Shown: in pieces, positions 40,540-52,018 of the stretch | Layout of the letters: every line of letters begins with the position of its first letter | How positions within the stretch are numbered: the first letter of the stretch is position 1 | Assembly: GCA_027575805.1 (NCBI GenBank) | Contig: JANBPU010000011.1 | Span: forward strand, 62,001-126,000 | Origin: Mycoemilia scoparia | Taxonomy: Eukaryota; Kickxellomycota; Kickxellomycetes; Kickxellales; Kickxellaceae | Reading direction: 5' to 3' | DNA length: 64,000 bases | Position numbers and translations under genes: made by a program | The notes under the pieces: model-generated | Database searches by the model: none | Told to the model about the DNA's origin: nothing | What the model saw: the letters and a program-made list of their open reading frames with translations, nothing else

Positions 40540-43500
40540 ATGGCCGAGTCTATGCAGAGACTATTTGAGGATCAAAAACCATGCAGTTTAGATGACTGTG
40601 TGGGCGAAGCAGAGGTCCATAGTGAGCCCACCCCAAGTACCTCACAGCCCAAAAGGCTGTTCCACGCCTACCCAGATCAAAACCAAAGGCCAATTGAAAA
40701 AAAGGTTAGTATCCTACAAGCATGTACCCATCATCTCCCAATTGACAGACTGAGCTGGCTCCAAGAGTCATAGTATACTTGAATGCTCCATATTAATAAA
40801 CAAATAAACATGGAATTGTGTTATTGATCGATTTATTACTGCCTTTTAAGAATCGGACAAACTTCAGCCTTGATACAATAGTTGGCCTATTGCTGCTTGC
40901 TTTGTCTGCCATATCCAGGCTGTACCAAATCGGCAAGCATGATGCAGTTACTTGGGACGAGACTCATTTTGGCAAGGTAAGGCCTAAATATATACCACTA
41001 CTTTACCAGAAACATTCTGATTATACGCTATACATCATGCCATTTTAAATTACTTATTTGCATCACCACCAAATACGCGTAGTTTGGAGCATACTATATA
41101 AACAGAACATTTTATCACGATGTGCATCCCCCACTCGCCAAGATGATCGTTGGTCTAGCTGAGCTATTAGGTGGCCATGATGGCTCATTTCGGTATAAGG
41201 GTGGCACTCAGTATCCAGAAAAAGTCAATTACATATTCCAAAGATCCTTCCTATCCTTGTTTGGGATCATCATTGTGCCTATTGCTTATTTGACATGCCT
41301 CAATCTCCGGATGTCGCGATTTTCGTCATTCCTGGCGGCCTGGTTCGTCTTGTGTGGTAAGCAAACTCAATCGCTTCGATTCTACAGAAATAAATACGTG
41401 TGTTTAGTATTATATTAACGTTCTGGTTTCCTTACTGGCCACCTTATGCTTAAATTTCATTACGCAGATAACGCGCTATGCGTAATTTCAAAGTTTATAC
41501 TCCTTGATCCCATCCTCCTATTCTTTACTTCGATGGTGTTATACTGCATGACCAAGTTTCATCAGCTCAGAGAAAAGTAAGATAAAGGATATCGCTTTGA
41601 AAAACCACATTTGGCATACATGCGCCTGATTTCCTATTTTATTGCTTTTCTATGTATTTATTCTAACTGTCACATTGCAAACTTCTTTTGTAAACAGAGC
41701 ATTTACCAAAGAATGGTACGTTTGGTTGGCTTTAACCGGTCTGTTTCTGGGTGCAGTTCTTAGGTAGGAATAGCACTATTGCTACTATTACATACTGTCC
41801 TTATATATGCATGTATGCGTGAATGCTAACAAGCCTCTAAAACCACTGATTTATTGTAGTTCTAAATGGGTCGGTCTGTTTTGTGTCGCTTTAGTCGGAA
41901 TTTATTCTGCCGAAGAAGTGTTTTTATTTCTTGGAGATAAAAAGCTAGGATGGGTAAGCAACTGGCACATATATGGGAAAATAATTTTTGAAGGGTGAAA
42001 GTTTACTAGTAAAACTGGACATCCATTTGGCTGTGATTGTCCCTATAAATATTCACCCTTCAAAAATTATGATCCATATAACACATAGCGCATTTGCTGA
42101 AACACATTTCCCAACACTAACAACATAAACACTGAAACGACTTTATCAATTTGGTATTTAAATAGGGTAAATACCTGTGGCATTGGGTAACTAGATTAGC
42201 AGCATTTGTCATACTGCCACTAGCAATATATAGCGCGTGTTTTGCCCTTCATATGAGCATCGTTGATGAAACTGGGTCTGGAGACAGCAGGATGCCATCA
42301 TCTTACCAAGCACATATATGGAGAAACATAGTATTAAAGCAGCCCAAATATGTGGCATTTGGGTCTTCGGTGACATTAAGATCTCACCAGTATGGAGTTG
42401 GAATGATGGCTACGATAAATGTGACTGATATCCAAACCTTGAAGAACAACAGCCAGGTCGTCATGAATAGGTTTAAGAGCAAAGAGAATTTCTTTTTCTT
42501 GGCCAAGGCAGACAAGTCCACGGAGCCAGACACAGAAGAAATGCCGCAAAAATACATTGAGACCAGTGACAAATTCCGCATTTTCAGTGGCGACATGACT
42601 CTCAGCGTCCTCAAGGACAAGAAGAGTCCTGGAATGTCTGACTCGTGGTGGATAAACCTCCGAACTTCCAACAATACAGACGAGAATGACCTGTGGGACA
42701 TAGTCAATGTCCGCCAGAAAGAATCCAACAATAATCTGCTCCACACTATCACAACCGAATTCGTGATCCGCCATTTAAAAACTGGCTGTGTCCTCTACGC
42801 CCCAGACACGGAGATTGACGGAGTGCACGAGGATTATAGCGAGCTAGTGTGCACAAAGAACACTGATGCACTTAGCTCCCGTGGACTGCTGTGGAATATT
42901 GAGCAAGTAAAGGACCACCGCTTGGAAAGGATATCGAGAAAGGGTGTCCCGAACTCGTTCTTGAAAAACCTGTGGCATCTGAACGGGGAAATGGCAAGAT
43001 CCAACAATGCTTTGGATGTGGACTTGGAACACTACGAAGTAATCGAGAGTTTCCCGTACTCGTGGCCTTTTATGCTCTATCCAATGCGAATGAATGGCTG
43101 GGAAGACCACAACACCAAGTACTACGAGATTGGAAACCCTATTCTATGGTGGTCAACTGCTATTCTGTGTCTATTTTGGCTCCCCGTTAAGAATCTTGTA
43201 TACTTCATATGTCACCAACGCCGTTGTGCCAATATTATGCCCTACCAACGGTTTAAAGAGTATATATGGGGGGCAAAGCTCCTGTGGTTGGGCTGGGCCT
43301 TACACTACTTGCCTTTCTTTTTGATGGGCAGAGTGACATATATCCACCACTACCTCCCAGCCCTCTACTTTGCTCTCCTGCTGCTTGCTCACGAGCTTGA
43401 CTGGGCTGTGTTTTCAAAGATAAAGTCTGGAGCCATACAATGTTTGGCAACGCTGGCAATAGCAACGGCTATTGGCGGGGTATTCCTTTATTTCGCTCCA

Positions 43501-43596
43501 TTTACATACGGCTTCTATGGTCCGGCAGAAGAGATGAAGGACCGACAGTGGATTCCCACATGGAACATTTACTATGACAGATATCTATCACTTTAG
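40540..43596 (+). CDS. protein O-mannosyltransferase, PMT2 family, divergent paralogue (PMT-a)
   Basis: An ER-membrane enzyme family that moves mannose from Dol-P-Man to Ser/Thr of secretory proteins. Seven exons (40540-40704, 40851-40976, 41083-41356, 41468-41576, 41698-41763, 41860-41953, 42166-43596) join in phase to 754 residues. The catalytic loop is kept: VTWDETHFGK then FGAYYINRTFYHDVHPPLAK, and DNALCVISKFILLDPILLFF, SKWVGLF. The C-terminal part reads YYEIGNPILWWSTAILCL, FLMGRVTYIHHYLPALYFAL. The luminal MIR region is degenerate: where its two neighbours have LHSHPHKYP and GSKQQQITCY, this copy has VGMMATINVTDIQTLKNNSQ and no equivalent of QQQITCY. It also has six introns against one in each neighbour. 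The last intron carries a family A repeat. It could be a specialised or partly decayed enzyme; the frame is intact. Confidence 0.85.
41972..42078. repeat. MITE-like family A element inside PMT-a intron 6, copy A7
   Basis: Runs from TATGGGAAAATAATTTTTGAA's first bases to CTTCAAAAATTATGATCCATA's last, with core TTTACTAGTAAAACTGGACA and ATTTGGCTGTGATTGTCCCT. It takes up about half of the 212-bp intron 41954-42165. Confidence 0.8.
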
Positions 43597-44062
43597 GATC
43601 ACTTTGAGCTGATTTTGTTACAAATAAATGACCAGCACAGAAGCCTTTTTAGACATGCGTTCCTTGACTCAATTGAATGGCGAGAAAGTTTCTGGATCAT
43701 GAGTACAGGCTGGCATGTACTTTCTTGGCCATCTGAAGCCAAAGGCTCCTTCAGATTCCAGTTTAAGGGTCCAGCTGTGATGGGATGGAACCAATGATGG
43801 GCCTCCCAGTACAGCCTGTTTCTGTTATTTCATGCGCCAAGCACCATGCGCTGTGCTACCTCCCCCAGCATTTCTCTTTCTCTGGGGCGAGTGGAAACTG
43901 CTAAGGCTATTTTACTGAATACTTGTTTAGTAGCACACACAACACACACACACACACTACTCTGGTGCTTTTATTTAATAGTATATCTACATTGATAGCC
44001 TTAGCCCTTTCTTTCTTTTTAGCCTTGAACTTTAAACATTTACTCTCCTGATTGCCCATCAA
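43597..44062. other. intergenic between PMT-a and PMT-b
   Basis: No gene recognised. Contains a CA repeat (about 43937-43958) and the probable PMT-b leader, which is pyrimidine-rich. Confidence 0.5.
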
Positions 44063-46512
44063 ATGAGCATTGGTGATAGCCTGAAGCACCGCCCCCGCTA
44101 TCAGGTTGTGACTGATAGCGAGGTAAATAATGACTTGCTGAGCGATGGCCGAACAAAAGAATTGCCTACACTGCCAATTTCCTACAAAAAGGGCTTTAAT
44201 GATGAAGGCTGTACAGCATACCCTCAAAACCCTGGTCTAGCATTTTCAATTCAGCCTGACACTGTAAGTTGCAAACACACCTGAATTTGCTCAAGAAAGT
44301 CTTTGCCATTCAACATTCCACAACAGTAGTAATGATTGCCACTTATTTACTACCATACTCTGAAAGTATAAATTCACGCAAAACAAGGCTAAAAACTGCT
44401 TTTGATATTTACTGCTCATCACAGGTATATGACAAAAACCAGGATCTTATAGTATCCTTGCTGCTTACATTTGTATCGCTTATAACAAGGCTTTACAAGA
44501 TCGGGTGGAGACCAAATGTATCATGGGATGAGGCCCACTTTGGAAAATTCGGCGCCTACTACATCAACCACACTTTCTACCATGATGTGCACCCACCACT
44601 TGCCAAAATGCTTGTGGCCCTTTCAGAAGTCATTGCAGGACATAATGGCACTTTTAAGTTTGATTCCGGTAGCCAATATCCAAAATACGTGAACTATACG
44701 CTGATGCGGATTCAAATGTCCCTCTACGGAGTGGCTCTAGTGCCTCTTGCATACCTTACATGTCTACAGCTCCGGATGTCTCGCAAAATGGCTCTACTCG
44801 CCGCCCTGTTTGTACTGTTCGATAATGCCATCTGCGTTATGAGCAGATTTATCCTACTAGACCAGCCACTGCTATGCTTTACAGCGATGACACTCTATGG
44901 AATTGCTGGCTTTAACAATCGCAGAAAAGAACCTTTTTCGCGCACTTGGTGGAAGTGGCTTCTTTTCACCGGATTTTCTCTAGGCCTGGTTTTCAGTTCA
45001 AAATGGATCGGCTTCTTCTCTATCCTTTTGGTTGGGATATCTACCATTGAAGACCTATGGCATATGCTGGCAGACTGGAAAATGCCTATTGAAAATTATC
45101 TGAAGCATTGGGCTTACCGCATGATCGGACTCATCTTGGTTCCATTATCGATCTATGCCATTTGTTTCCGCATCCATTTTGCTGTATTGTACAAGAGTGG
45201 AACTGGAGATGGTAGAATGTCGTCGGCATTCCAAGCCAGGCTTCAGGGCAATGACCTCAACACCCAGCCAAATGACGTTGCCTATGGATCACTGGTAACT
45301 TTGAGATCCCACTATCCTGGCGCCGGTTTTCTACACTCTCATCCTCACAAATATCCTGAAGGGTCTAAACAACAGCAGATTACATGCTACTCCTACAAAG
45401 ACACCAACAATAAGTTCTACGTCCGCAAAGAACATGGCTCGAAATTTGACTATTTGGGCGAAATGCCTCAGATCCTACAGGACGGAGACATTATTCGGTT
45501 AGTCCACAACGAATCAAACTTCAATGTACACTTGAATCTCAACCCCGCACCACTAACTGTACGGAATTTTGAGGTCAGCTGTCATAACAAGGATGACGAG
45601 GGTGATGACCTGGACCATTGGAAAATTGAGCTAGTTTCTGAGACCGGAAGGCGTAAACATGATGGGAAGATACATGCCCTGACGACCGTATTCCGCCTGC
45701 GCAATGTTAGGACAAAATGCTTGCTGATGACCAATGGCCGGAAGTTGCCAGAGTGGGGCTGGAAGCAGGCCGAAGTCAGCTGCAGTAAAGAGGATTCGTT
45801 TTCACCAAAAGTGCTCTGGAATATCGAACAGAACTGGAACAAGCAACTCCCATCTATAGACACATCCCGCGTTGTTTATTCCAACTTCTGGAGAGATATG
45901 ATCCACCTAAATATCGAGATGGCCCGCACAAACAATGCATTGGTCCCTGATCGCGACAAATACAACGTCCTTGAGAGCGACCCGTGGTCATGGCCTTTCC
46001 TCATCTATCCCATGAGGCTGGTTGGATGGGGTAATGACACAATCAAGTACTACGAGATTGGCAACCCCATCCTGTGGTGGATGTCGGCCATAGTATGTCT
46101 GGCCTACCCATTCCAGTTCATATGGTATGCACTAAAGCACCGGCGCCAAGCCAGCGACTTTAAGCGTGGAGAGTGGTATGACTGGTGGGATAGATCGAAG
46201 CTGCTGTGGGGCGGCTGGGCTTTACATTATATTTCCTTCTTTTTGATGGGCAGAGTAACCTATATCCACCACTATCTTCCCGCCCTCTACTTTGCCCTCC
46301 TACTCTTGGCATTCGAAATTGATTACTATGGACGTTGGATAGCTCGTGGCTATTACCTAAACAAAATCTTCTATGTATTTGCCATTACGTCTGGCCTTGT
46401 CTTTTATCATTTCTCACCATTTACATATGGATGGAAAACACCAGCAAAGGACATGGGCAACAGAGGCTGGCTTTCAACTTGGAACATTGACAAGGACCTA
46501 TACGGAATGTAG
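44063..46512 (+). CDS. protein O-mannosyltransferase, PMT2 family (PMT-b)
   Basis: Two exons (44063-44263 and 44425-46512) give 762 residues, the usual PMT size. The N-terminal tail is cytosolic. The catalytic loop reads VSWDEAHFGKFGAYYINHTF then YHDVHPPLAKMLVALSEV, typical of the PMT2 rather than the PMT1 or PMT4 branch. Membrane helices follow (LRMSRKMALLAALFVLFDNA, MSRFILLDQPLLCF). The MIR region is well kept: DVAYGSLVTLRSHYPGAGFL, HSHPHKYPEGSKQQQITCY, then DDLDHWKIEL and VFRLRNVRTKCLLMT. The C terminus has YYEIGNPILWWMSAIVCLAY, LLWGGWALHYISFFLMGRV and YIHHYLPALYFALLLLAFE. The exon 1 donor is ACT|GTAAGT and the acceptor TCACAG|GTATATG. It most resembles its upstream neighbour in the C-terminal third, which suggests local duplication. 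Confidence 0.92.
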
Positions 46513-47851
46513 TTATAAACTCACATTTGCCTAAATATCTTTAGCTTTTACATACAATCTTTTTATAAAAATCTATACATACACACAACTGTATTTTCCA
46601 TCAAATATTGGTGCTACATATGGATTATGCTTTTTGAAGGGTATCTTTTGCCATCAAAAGATTATAGGGGCAGCAATCACAGCCAAATGAGTGACTAGCC
46701 CTTCAAAAATAGTCTCACTCAAGTCTTATGAATATAATTATGCCAAAATCGCCATCATGCTAAACCTGAAAGAATAGAAAATGTCTAAACCGCATCATCG
46801 GACGTATTCTGTGCAACCCATGGGACTGTTTCTACTGCTGAAACATGCCAGCATTTCATTTGTCTTTGATTAGGTGACTTTGCATAGTAAACCAAAGCAA
46901 AAGCAATAGTTTTATCTAATATGGCAAGCCCTGTGCTAGTATTTTCAATACATTCTCCGTCACATTCAACATATTGTCAGCAGCATGGGTTTAGCTTACC
47001 AGGAAAAATAGTATCCATTTTTACTGACCATCAAGTTCACATTCTCTCATAACTAACAAGTAAAAATATCCAGCACTTTTGTCAAGCCTCATTCTGGCTT
47101 TCATCTCTTGTATCCACATAGCTTCGTTAATTTATATATTTACCTACACTTTAAAGCATTCATATATTGTCAGCTTTCGATCTATAACATCGACTATTGT
47201 GGCCCACCTAACAATGACACTCTTAGAGTAAGTAATGAGCCTCTCCTCTGTGTATCCACCTTCATACGGTGGACAAGTGCTGCGTGTCTGCCTATGCTGT
47301 CAGACTTTGGCCTGGCTACACAAGCTTTCTGATCACTGCTGCCCTTTCAAAATCCCCTTTGAACGCCTCCACCTCCAGCATCGCCCTATTTGTTATAGCT
47401 AGCTTTTCCTGTACAGCACAAGCTCGGCCACTTTGCTCCGCATTAAAGCCTCTTGGCCATTATTTTTGAAAGCCAGGATACAAAGAACGTCCTGGTCAAA
47501 ACAATGATAGGTGGTTCCTTACTTTGCTCCATAACCCCTCCAAGATGTTTTGAGCAAAGAAGGACGCATGTATATAACTATATTCATCAACAAACTCCAA
47601 AAGAACCAACCATCCTTGGCTCTATTCTCTGTATTTCTCTTCCTCTCCTTATTTTTGTCTCTCTCTCTCTCTCTCTCTGTGCCCCAGTACCATAACTTGT
47701 AAATATTAAAGAGCACCCCAAGAGTGCCATACATTTCCGCATACAGCAAACACCACCCAGGCACATAGTAATACGTTAGAATTCACACCAGCTAACTAAG
47801 CTCATTTGTTGCATTCATACTGGTTCATTCAAAAGGCCTAATCACGGTGTC
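46513..47851. other. intergenic between PMT-b and PMT-c
   Basis: 1.3 kb without a recognised gene. Holds family A copy A8 and a CT repeat near 47660-47678. Open frames at 47108-47764 have no motif. Confidence 0.55.
46619..46728. repeat. MITE-like family A element (short form), copy A8
   Basis: Left end TATGGATTATGCTTTTTGAA, right end CTTCAAAAATAGTCTCACTC (degenerate near the tip), core GATTATAGGGGCAGCAATCA and CAGCCAAATGAGTGAC. Confidence 0.7.
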
Positions 47852-50600
47852 ATGAGCCTTTTCGGACCAGATATCAGACAACGAGGCGGTCATGGCAGCA
47901 AGGCCTCGAAGGCCGCATTTTCTAATCAGTACCTCCAGCCAGCTGAATCTAATGTTAAGGTGCCTTCCCTATACCAGGAATGCGAGAAGGACTATCTCCG
48001 ATACAGCACCGCATACATGGAAAAACTGGCTGTTGAAGGCCCAAGGTCACTCAGCACAAGGGTAAGATCCAAGAAACATAATAGTCCAATATATATATTG
48101 CGGAGTCTCCTCTAAAAGGGTACCAGAATAATCTCTCCAATACAAACTTAAAACGTATGGCTTATGGGCCAAATTCGCTGGAGATATGGGATTGCAGCTT
48201 GGTACACTCTTGTTAGAGAACCTTCCATATAGCATGGTAGTCTCCTCTAAAAGGCTGCTAGAATATTCCCCTGGGTACTAGTCAATCATCGTTGATACTC
48301 CAGCTAAAATGTATGGGTTATGGACTAATTTACAGGGAATATACTAGTACCCTTTTGGTGGAGAACTTGCTATATATATATATACCCGCTCATTACTACT
48401 ACTACTACTACTACTACAATATTAACACATAGATTCCAACCCTCTACCTAAGCCAACTCTTCTAAGCATGTTCTGGATACTTGTATATTTGTATATATAG
48501 ATCAGGACCTGGTTTCAGATGAACGCAGATTTTGCATTGGCTTCTATCCTGACAATTGCATCCCTGATCACCAGGTTTTATGGCCTTGGGAAGGGTGAGC
48601 GTGTTATATGGGACGAGGCTCACTTTGGAAAGTTTGGTGGTTACTATGTCAAACATACCTTTTATCACGATGTTCATCCACCATTGGCCAAGATGCTTAT
48701 TTCCCTCTCAGAGTTCCTGAGCGGATTTGACGGGAAGTTCATGTTTGATTCGGGCCACGACTATCCGGAGAATGTCAACTATGTGTTCCTGCGCAGATTC
48801 AATGCCCAGTTCGGAAGTGTCATGGTCCCGGCAGCATACTACACGATGCGGTACTTGGGTGTATCCCGGTCAGCTGCATTCGTTGCTGCCATGTTTGTAT
48901 GCTTCGATAACGCGCTCTGCACCATCAGTAGATTCATTCTGCTCGATGGAATCCTGCTGTGCTTCAACGCCCTTACCATCATGTGCATGGCCGGCTTCCA
49001 CTCGTGCCGCGGAGAAAGCTTTTCCAGAAAGTGGTGGTCCTGGCTTATAGCTACGGGTGTTTCCATTGGCTGCGTTGCCAGTTCCAAATGGGTTGGCTTC
49101 TTTACCATGGCAATAGTTGGCGTGTATACGATATATGACCTGTATTGCAAATTTGGTGACCTCGCGATGCCTTTTATGACGCACATGTCCCACTGGGCAG
49201 CAAGAGTATTTGCCCTATTGTTCATTCCGTTGACAATCTATCTCATATGCTTCAAGATCCACTTTTCCCTGCTTTATAAGCAGGGCCAAGGGTCGGAGAA
49301 CATGCCTTCGTTATTCCAAGCAGGCCTCGAGGGATCCAGCCTCAAAGGCCAGCCAGTCGACATTGCGTATGGATCAGAAATCACAATAAAGTCCAATTCA
49401 GCAGGCATTGGTCTGCTTCACTCCCACAAGGATGCCTACCCTGGCGGATCCAAGCAGCAGCAGATAACCTGCTATGGGCACAGCGACTCCAACAACAACT
49501 GGATCGTGCATAGGGCCCATGGAAAAGCCACGAGCTATGATGACGAGCCTATAAGCTATGTAATGGACGGCGATGTCATCCGGCTTGTACACAAACAAAC
49601 AAACCGCAACTTGCACACCCACCAAGTTCCTGGACACATCACCACCTCAGACTGGGAGGTATCAGCGTATGGAAACAACACAAAGTTCCCAGACCCCAAT
49701 GATCATTGGGTTGTTGAACTAATAGACAAGCCAAATAGAAGTGGTTCCCAGAATCAGGTGAAGGCATTGATGACCCGCTTCCGCTTGCGCAGTGCTACAC
49801 AAAACTGCTATTTGAGAGCAAGTGGAAAGAATTTGCCACAATGGGCTTGGGGGCAAGCAGAGGTTGTTTGTGACCGTAAAAAGTTGTCCAAAGACAGCGG
49901 AAATATCTGGAACGTTGAGGTACACACCAACAGCAGGCTCCCAAAGTCCGACCCCAAGGACTTCAACTCCAACTTCTTTTCTGATGCATGGACCCTAAAT
50001 GTTGCCATGGGCCGCACGAACAATGCGCTTGTCCCTGATGATGATAAGGTCGACCCGATTTCGTCAGTCCCACTAGACTGGCTGTTTAACCGGGTTGGTC
50101 TAAGAATGTGTGGCTGGGAAGATGACAGGTACAAATTCTTCCTGATCGGCAACCCAGTCATCTGGTGGTCTTCGACTTTTATATGCATCGCCTTCTTCCC
50201 CCTTCAGGTTCTTTACTACTTGATAAGGTACAGACGTGGCCATGTTGACTTCACGCCCCAAGCGCTCGACCAGTTCATGTTTACCACAGGAATACTGTGG
50301 GCCGGTTGGTTCATTCATTACTTCCCATACTTCATCATGGGTCGTGTGCTTTACCTCCATCATTACTTCCCATCTGCGTACTTTGCTATGCTGCTGCTGG
50401 CCTATGAAGTAGACTTTTGTTCACGTCGTCTGCTTCCAAAATCGAGATTTAATAGAATGGCAGTACTACTATATGGAGCTGCAGCATTTGCAAACTTTAT
50501 GTTCTTTGCACCTTTCACGTTCGGGTTTAACTATTCACCAAAAGAGCTAAGCAATAGACAGTGGATCTCTACTTGGAAATTTGGAGGAAAGGATTATTAG
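47852..50600 (+). CDS. protein O-mannosyltransferase, PMT2 family (PMT-c)
   Basis: Exon 1 (47852-48061, 70 codons) encodes a polar tail; exon 2 begins at 48501 or, using the later CAG acceptor, at 48519, and runs to 50600, giving about 763-769 residues. The catalytic loop is VIWDEAHFGKFGGYYVKHTF then YHDVHPPLAKMLISLSEF. The MIR repeats are intact: DIAYGSEITIKSNSAGIGLL, HSHKDAYPGGSKQQQITCY, NDHWVVELI, FRLRSATQNCYLRAS. The end has FFLIGNPVIWWSSTFICIAF, FPYFIMGRVLYLHHYFPSAY and FAMLLLAYEVD. It is clearly a separate PMT2-branch paralogue from PMT-b (KFILIGNP-type versus YYEIGNP). The single intron is about 440-460 bp, most of it two tandem family B repeats. Confidence 0.9.
48096..48229. repeat. 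MITE-like family B element in PMT-c intron, copy B5
   Basis: From TATTGCGGAGTCTCCTCTAA to TTAGAGAACCTTCCATA, with imperfect terminal inverted repeats. The interior shares TATGGCTTATGGGCCAAATT with the reverse-oriented copy near 57770. Confidence 0.75.
48230..48373. repeat. MITE-like family B element in PMT-c intron, copy B6
   Basis: Left end GTAGTCTCCTCTAAAAGG; right end CCCTTTTGGTGGAGAACTTG. Here the inverted repeat is about 35 bp: CTAGAATATTCCCCTGG on the left matches the reverse complement of CAGGGAATATACTAG on the right. It directly follows B5. Confidence 0.8.
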
Positions 50601-51114
50601 CCTTTCTTTACGACTATTTCATTACGATTTTACTATTCACCATTATGATTGCCACGAACTCCAGACATTTTATTCATTCATGTAACCACATCCTATTTAT
50701 ATATGACTAAATCTCATGATATAACAATAACATTGTTATATTTCAAACGCCCACCTTTATCATTTCTTAATATACTCTGGATAAACTACATGGAACAATG
50801 GTGTTTATTGTACTGGTAAATGAACATATGACCCCCCAAATTATTAAAAGTAAGATAGACATGCAAATAGGGGTCAGTCAATAGTATAAAAGGAACAGAA
50901 ACAGAGTTTTGTATACATATATAAAAAGAAGTGGTATAAAACAGCTTTGGGGACAAATATATGATTTGTGTACATCTTATTATACCCCAAGACAGGTTCC
51001 ACAAGTGCTCCCGATAACATTCCTATAAATGGCATGTAATTTAATATTGATCGGGTTAGTTAGTACCAGCAAACTGCAGTTCTTCTCATTTGATACAAAA
51101 ATGCCAAGAATAAC
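50601..51114. other. convergent 3' intergenic region, PMT-c and SFT2
   Basis: AT-rich; contains a perfect 10-bp inverted repeat at 50719-50741 (listed). No gene recognised. Confidence 0.55.
50719..50741. repeat. perfect short inverted repeat (hairpin)
   Basis: ATATAACAAT, then AAC, then ATTGTTATAT: a 10-bp stem with a 3-nt loop about 120 bases after the PMT-c stop. It could be a 3' UTR hairpin or chance in AT-rich DNA. Confidence 0.5.
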
Positions 51115-52018
51115 TTACTGGCCATAAGGAATGTAACTAGCACTGTACCAGACCAAGGCACAGAATTGAATAATGACTAAAACAAGACATACTGCGGCGA
51201 TTTGGACCTAAAAATTAACCAAAAAAGTTAGATACAATATATTATACATGTAAACATATGAGGTTGAATAGATGCCCAGATATACTTACGGTGAACGCAA
51301 CAACGAAGGTAAGAGCGAGAGTAATCAGATATATCAGCGTAGCAACAACACGCACTATTTACAGCAAAATGGGGATTTATACGGCTGATGGTACCAAATA
51401 GTATTGCAGTAATAGCGGGATGTCCGGATATTCAAACGACTTTGCTTACCTCTCTTGAACATTAGCCTGATCTGTCTAGCGAAACCAATCAAGAAGCCCA
51501 TACTATAGGATTGCAAGTAAATCAAAAAGTATATATATTATAAATTACTTGAAATTATCAACACCATCATCACAAATCTTTATTGACAGCTACCACAACC
51601 AAATACCCAAAACGACTTGAGTGATAGACAAAGATATTTACCTGAACAAAGCCAAGACATTTCCAACAGAATACATTGACGCAAAAGCAGCAATATTACC
51701 ACTGAAAAGCATAATAGGTCCCTACATTTTCAGGCCACGTATAGAATAACAATAATAGGAATTATAATATGTCTTCTAGAGCAATATATATGTATATGTA
51801 TATGTATAGATAAATCAATGAAAGCTTATACTTACCAATATGCTGAGAACAAATCCAGCAACAAAGCATACACCAAAGGCATACATCCTTTCTGTTCTAC
51901 TCAACCCACACATTCCAGACCCAGGCTGCATTACGGCACCAAACTTGTCCATAATTGGGCTGTCAGAACCAAATCGACTAGTCGATATAAACGACTTGTT
52001 GTAGTTATTGGAGAACAT
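51115..52018 (-). CDS. SFT2: vesicle transport protein Sft2-like
   Basis: A small four-helix membrane protein of the Golgi involved in endosome-to-Golgi fusion. Five exons on the minus strand (52018-51836, 51721-51642, 51502-51450, 51354-51290, 51207-51115) join in phase to 157 residues, close to the human SFT2D proteins (about 159). Seen in order: GLSRTERMYAFGVCFVAGFV (helix 1), MLFSGNIAAFASMYSVGNVL and ALF (helix 2), SMGFLIGFARQIRLMFKRVR, VATLIYLITLALTFVVAFT (helix 3) and VCLVLVIIQFCALVWYSASY then IPYGQ at the C terminus (helix 4). The WYSxSYIPY end is diagnostic of the family. The N terminus is a short cytosolic Ser/Asn-rich tail. Confidence 0.9.

Noticed and set aside
47100..47764. Possible small gene between PMT-b and PMT-c
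   Set aside because: Frames are short, on both strands, with no signal peptide, domain or good start context.
48396..48418. CTA repeat in the PMT-c intron as a possible CRISPR or satellite unit
   Set aside because: Simple trinucleotide repeat without spacers; a nuclear fungal genome would not carry CRISPR.
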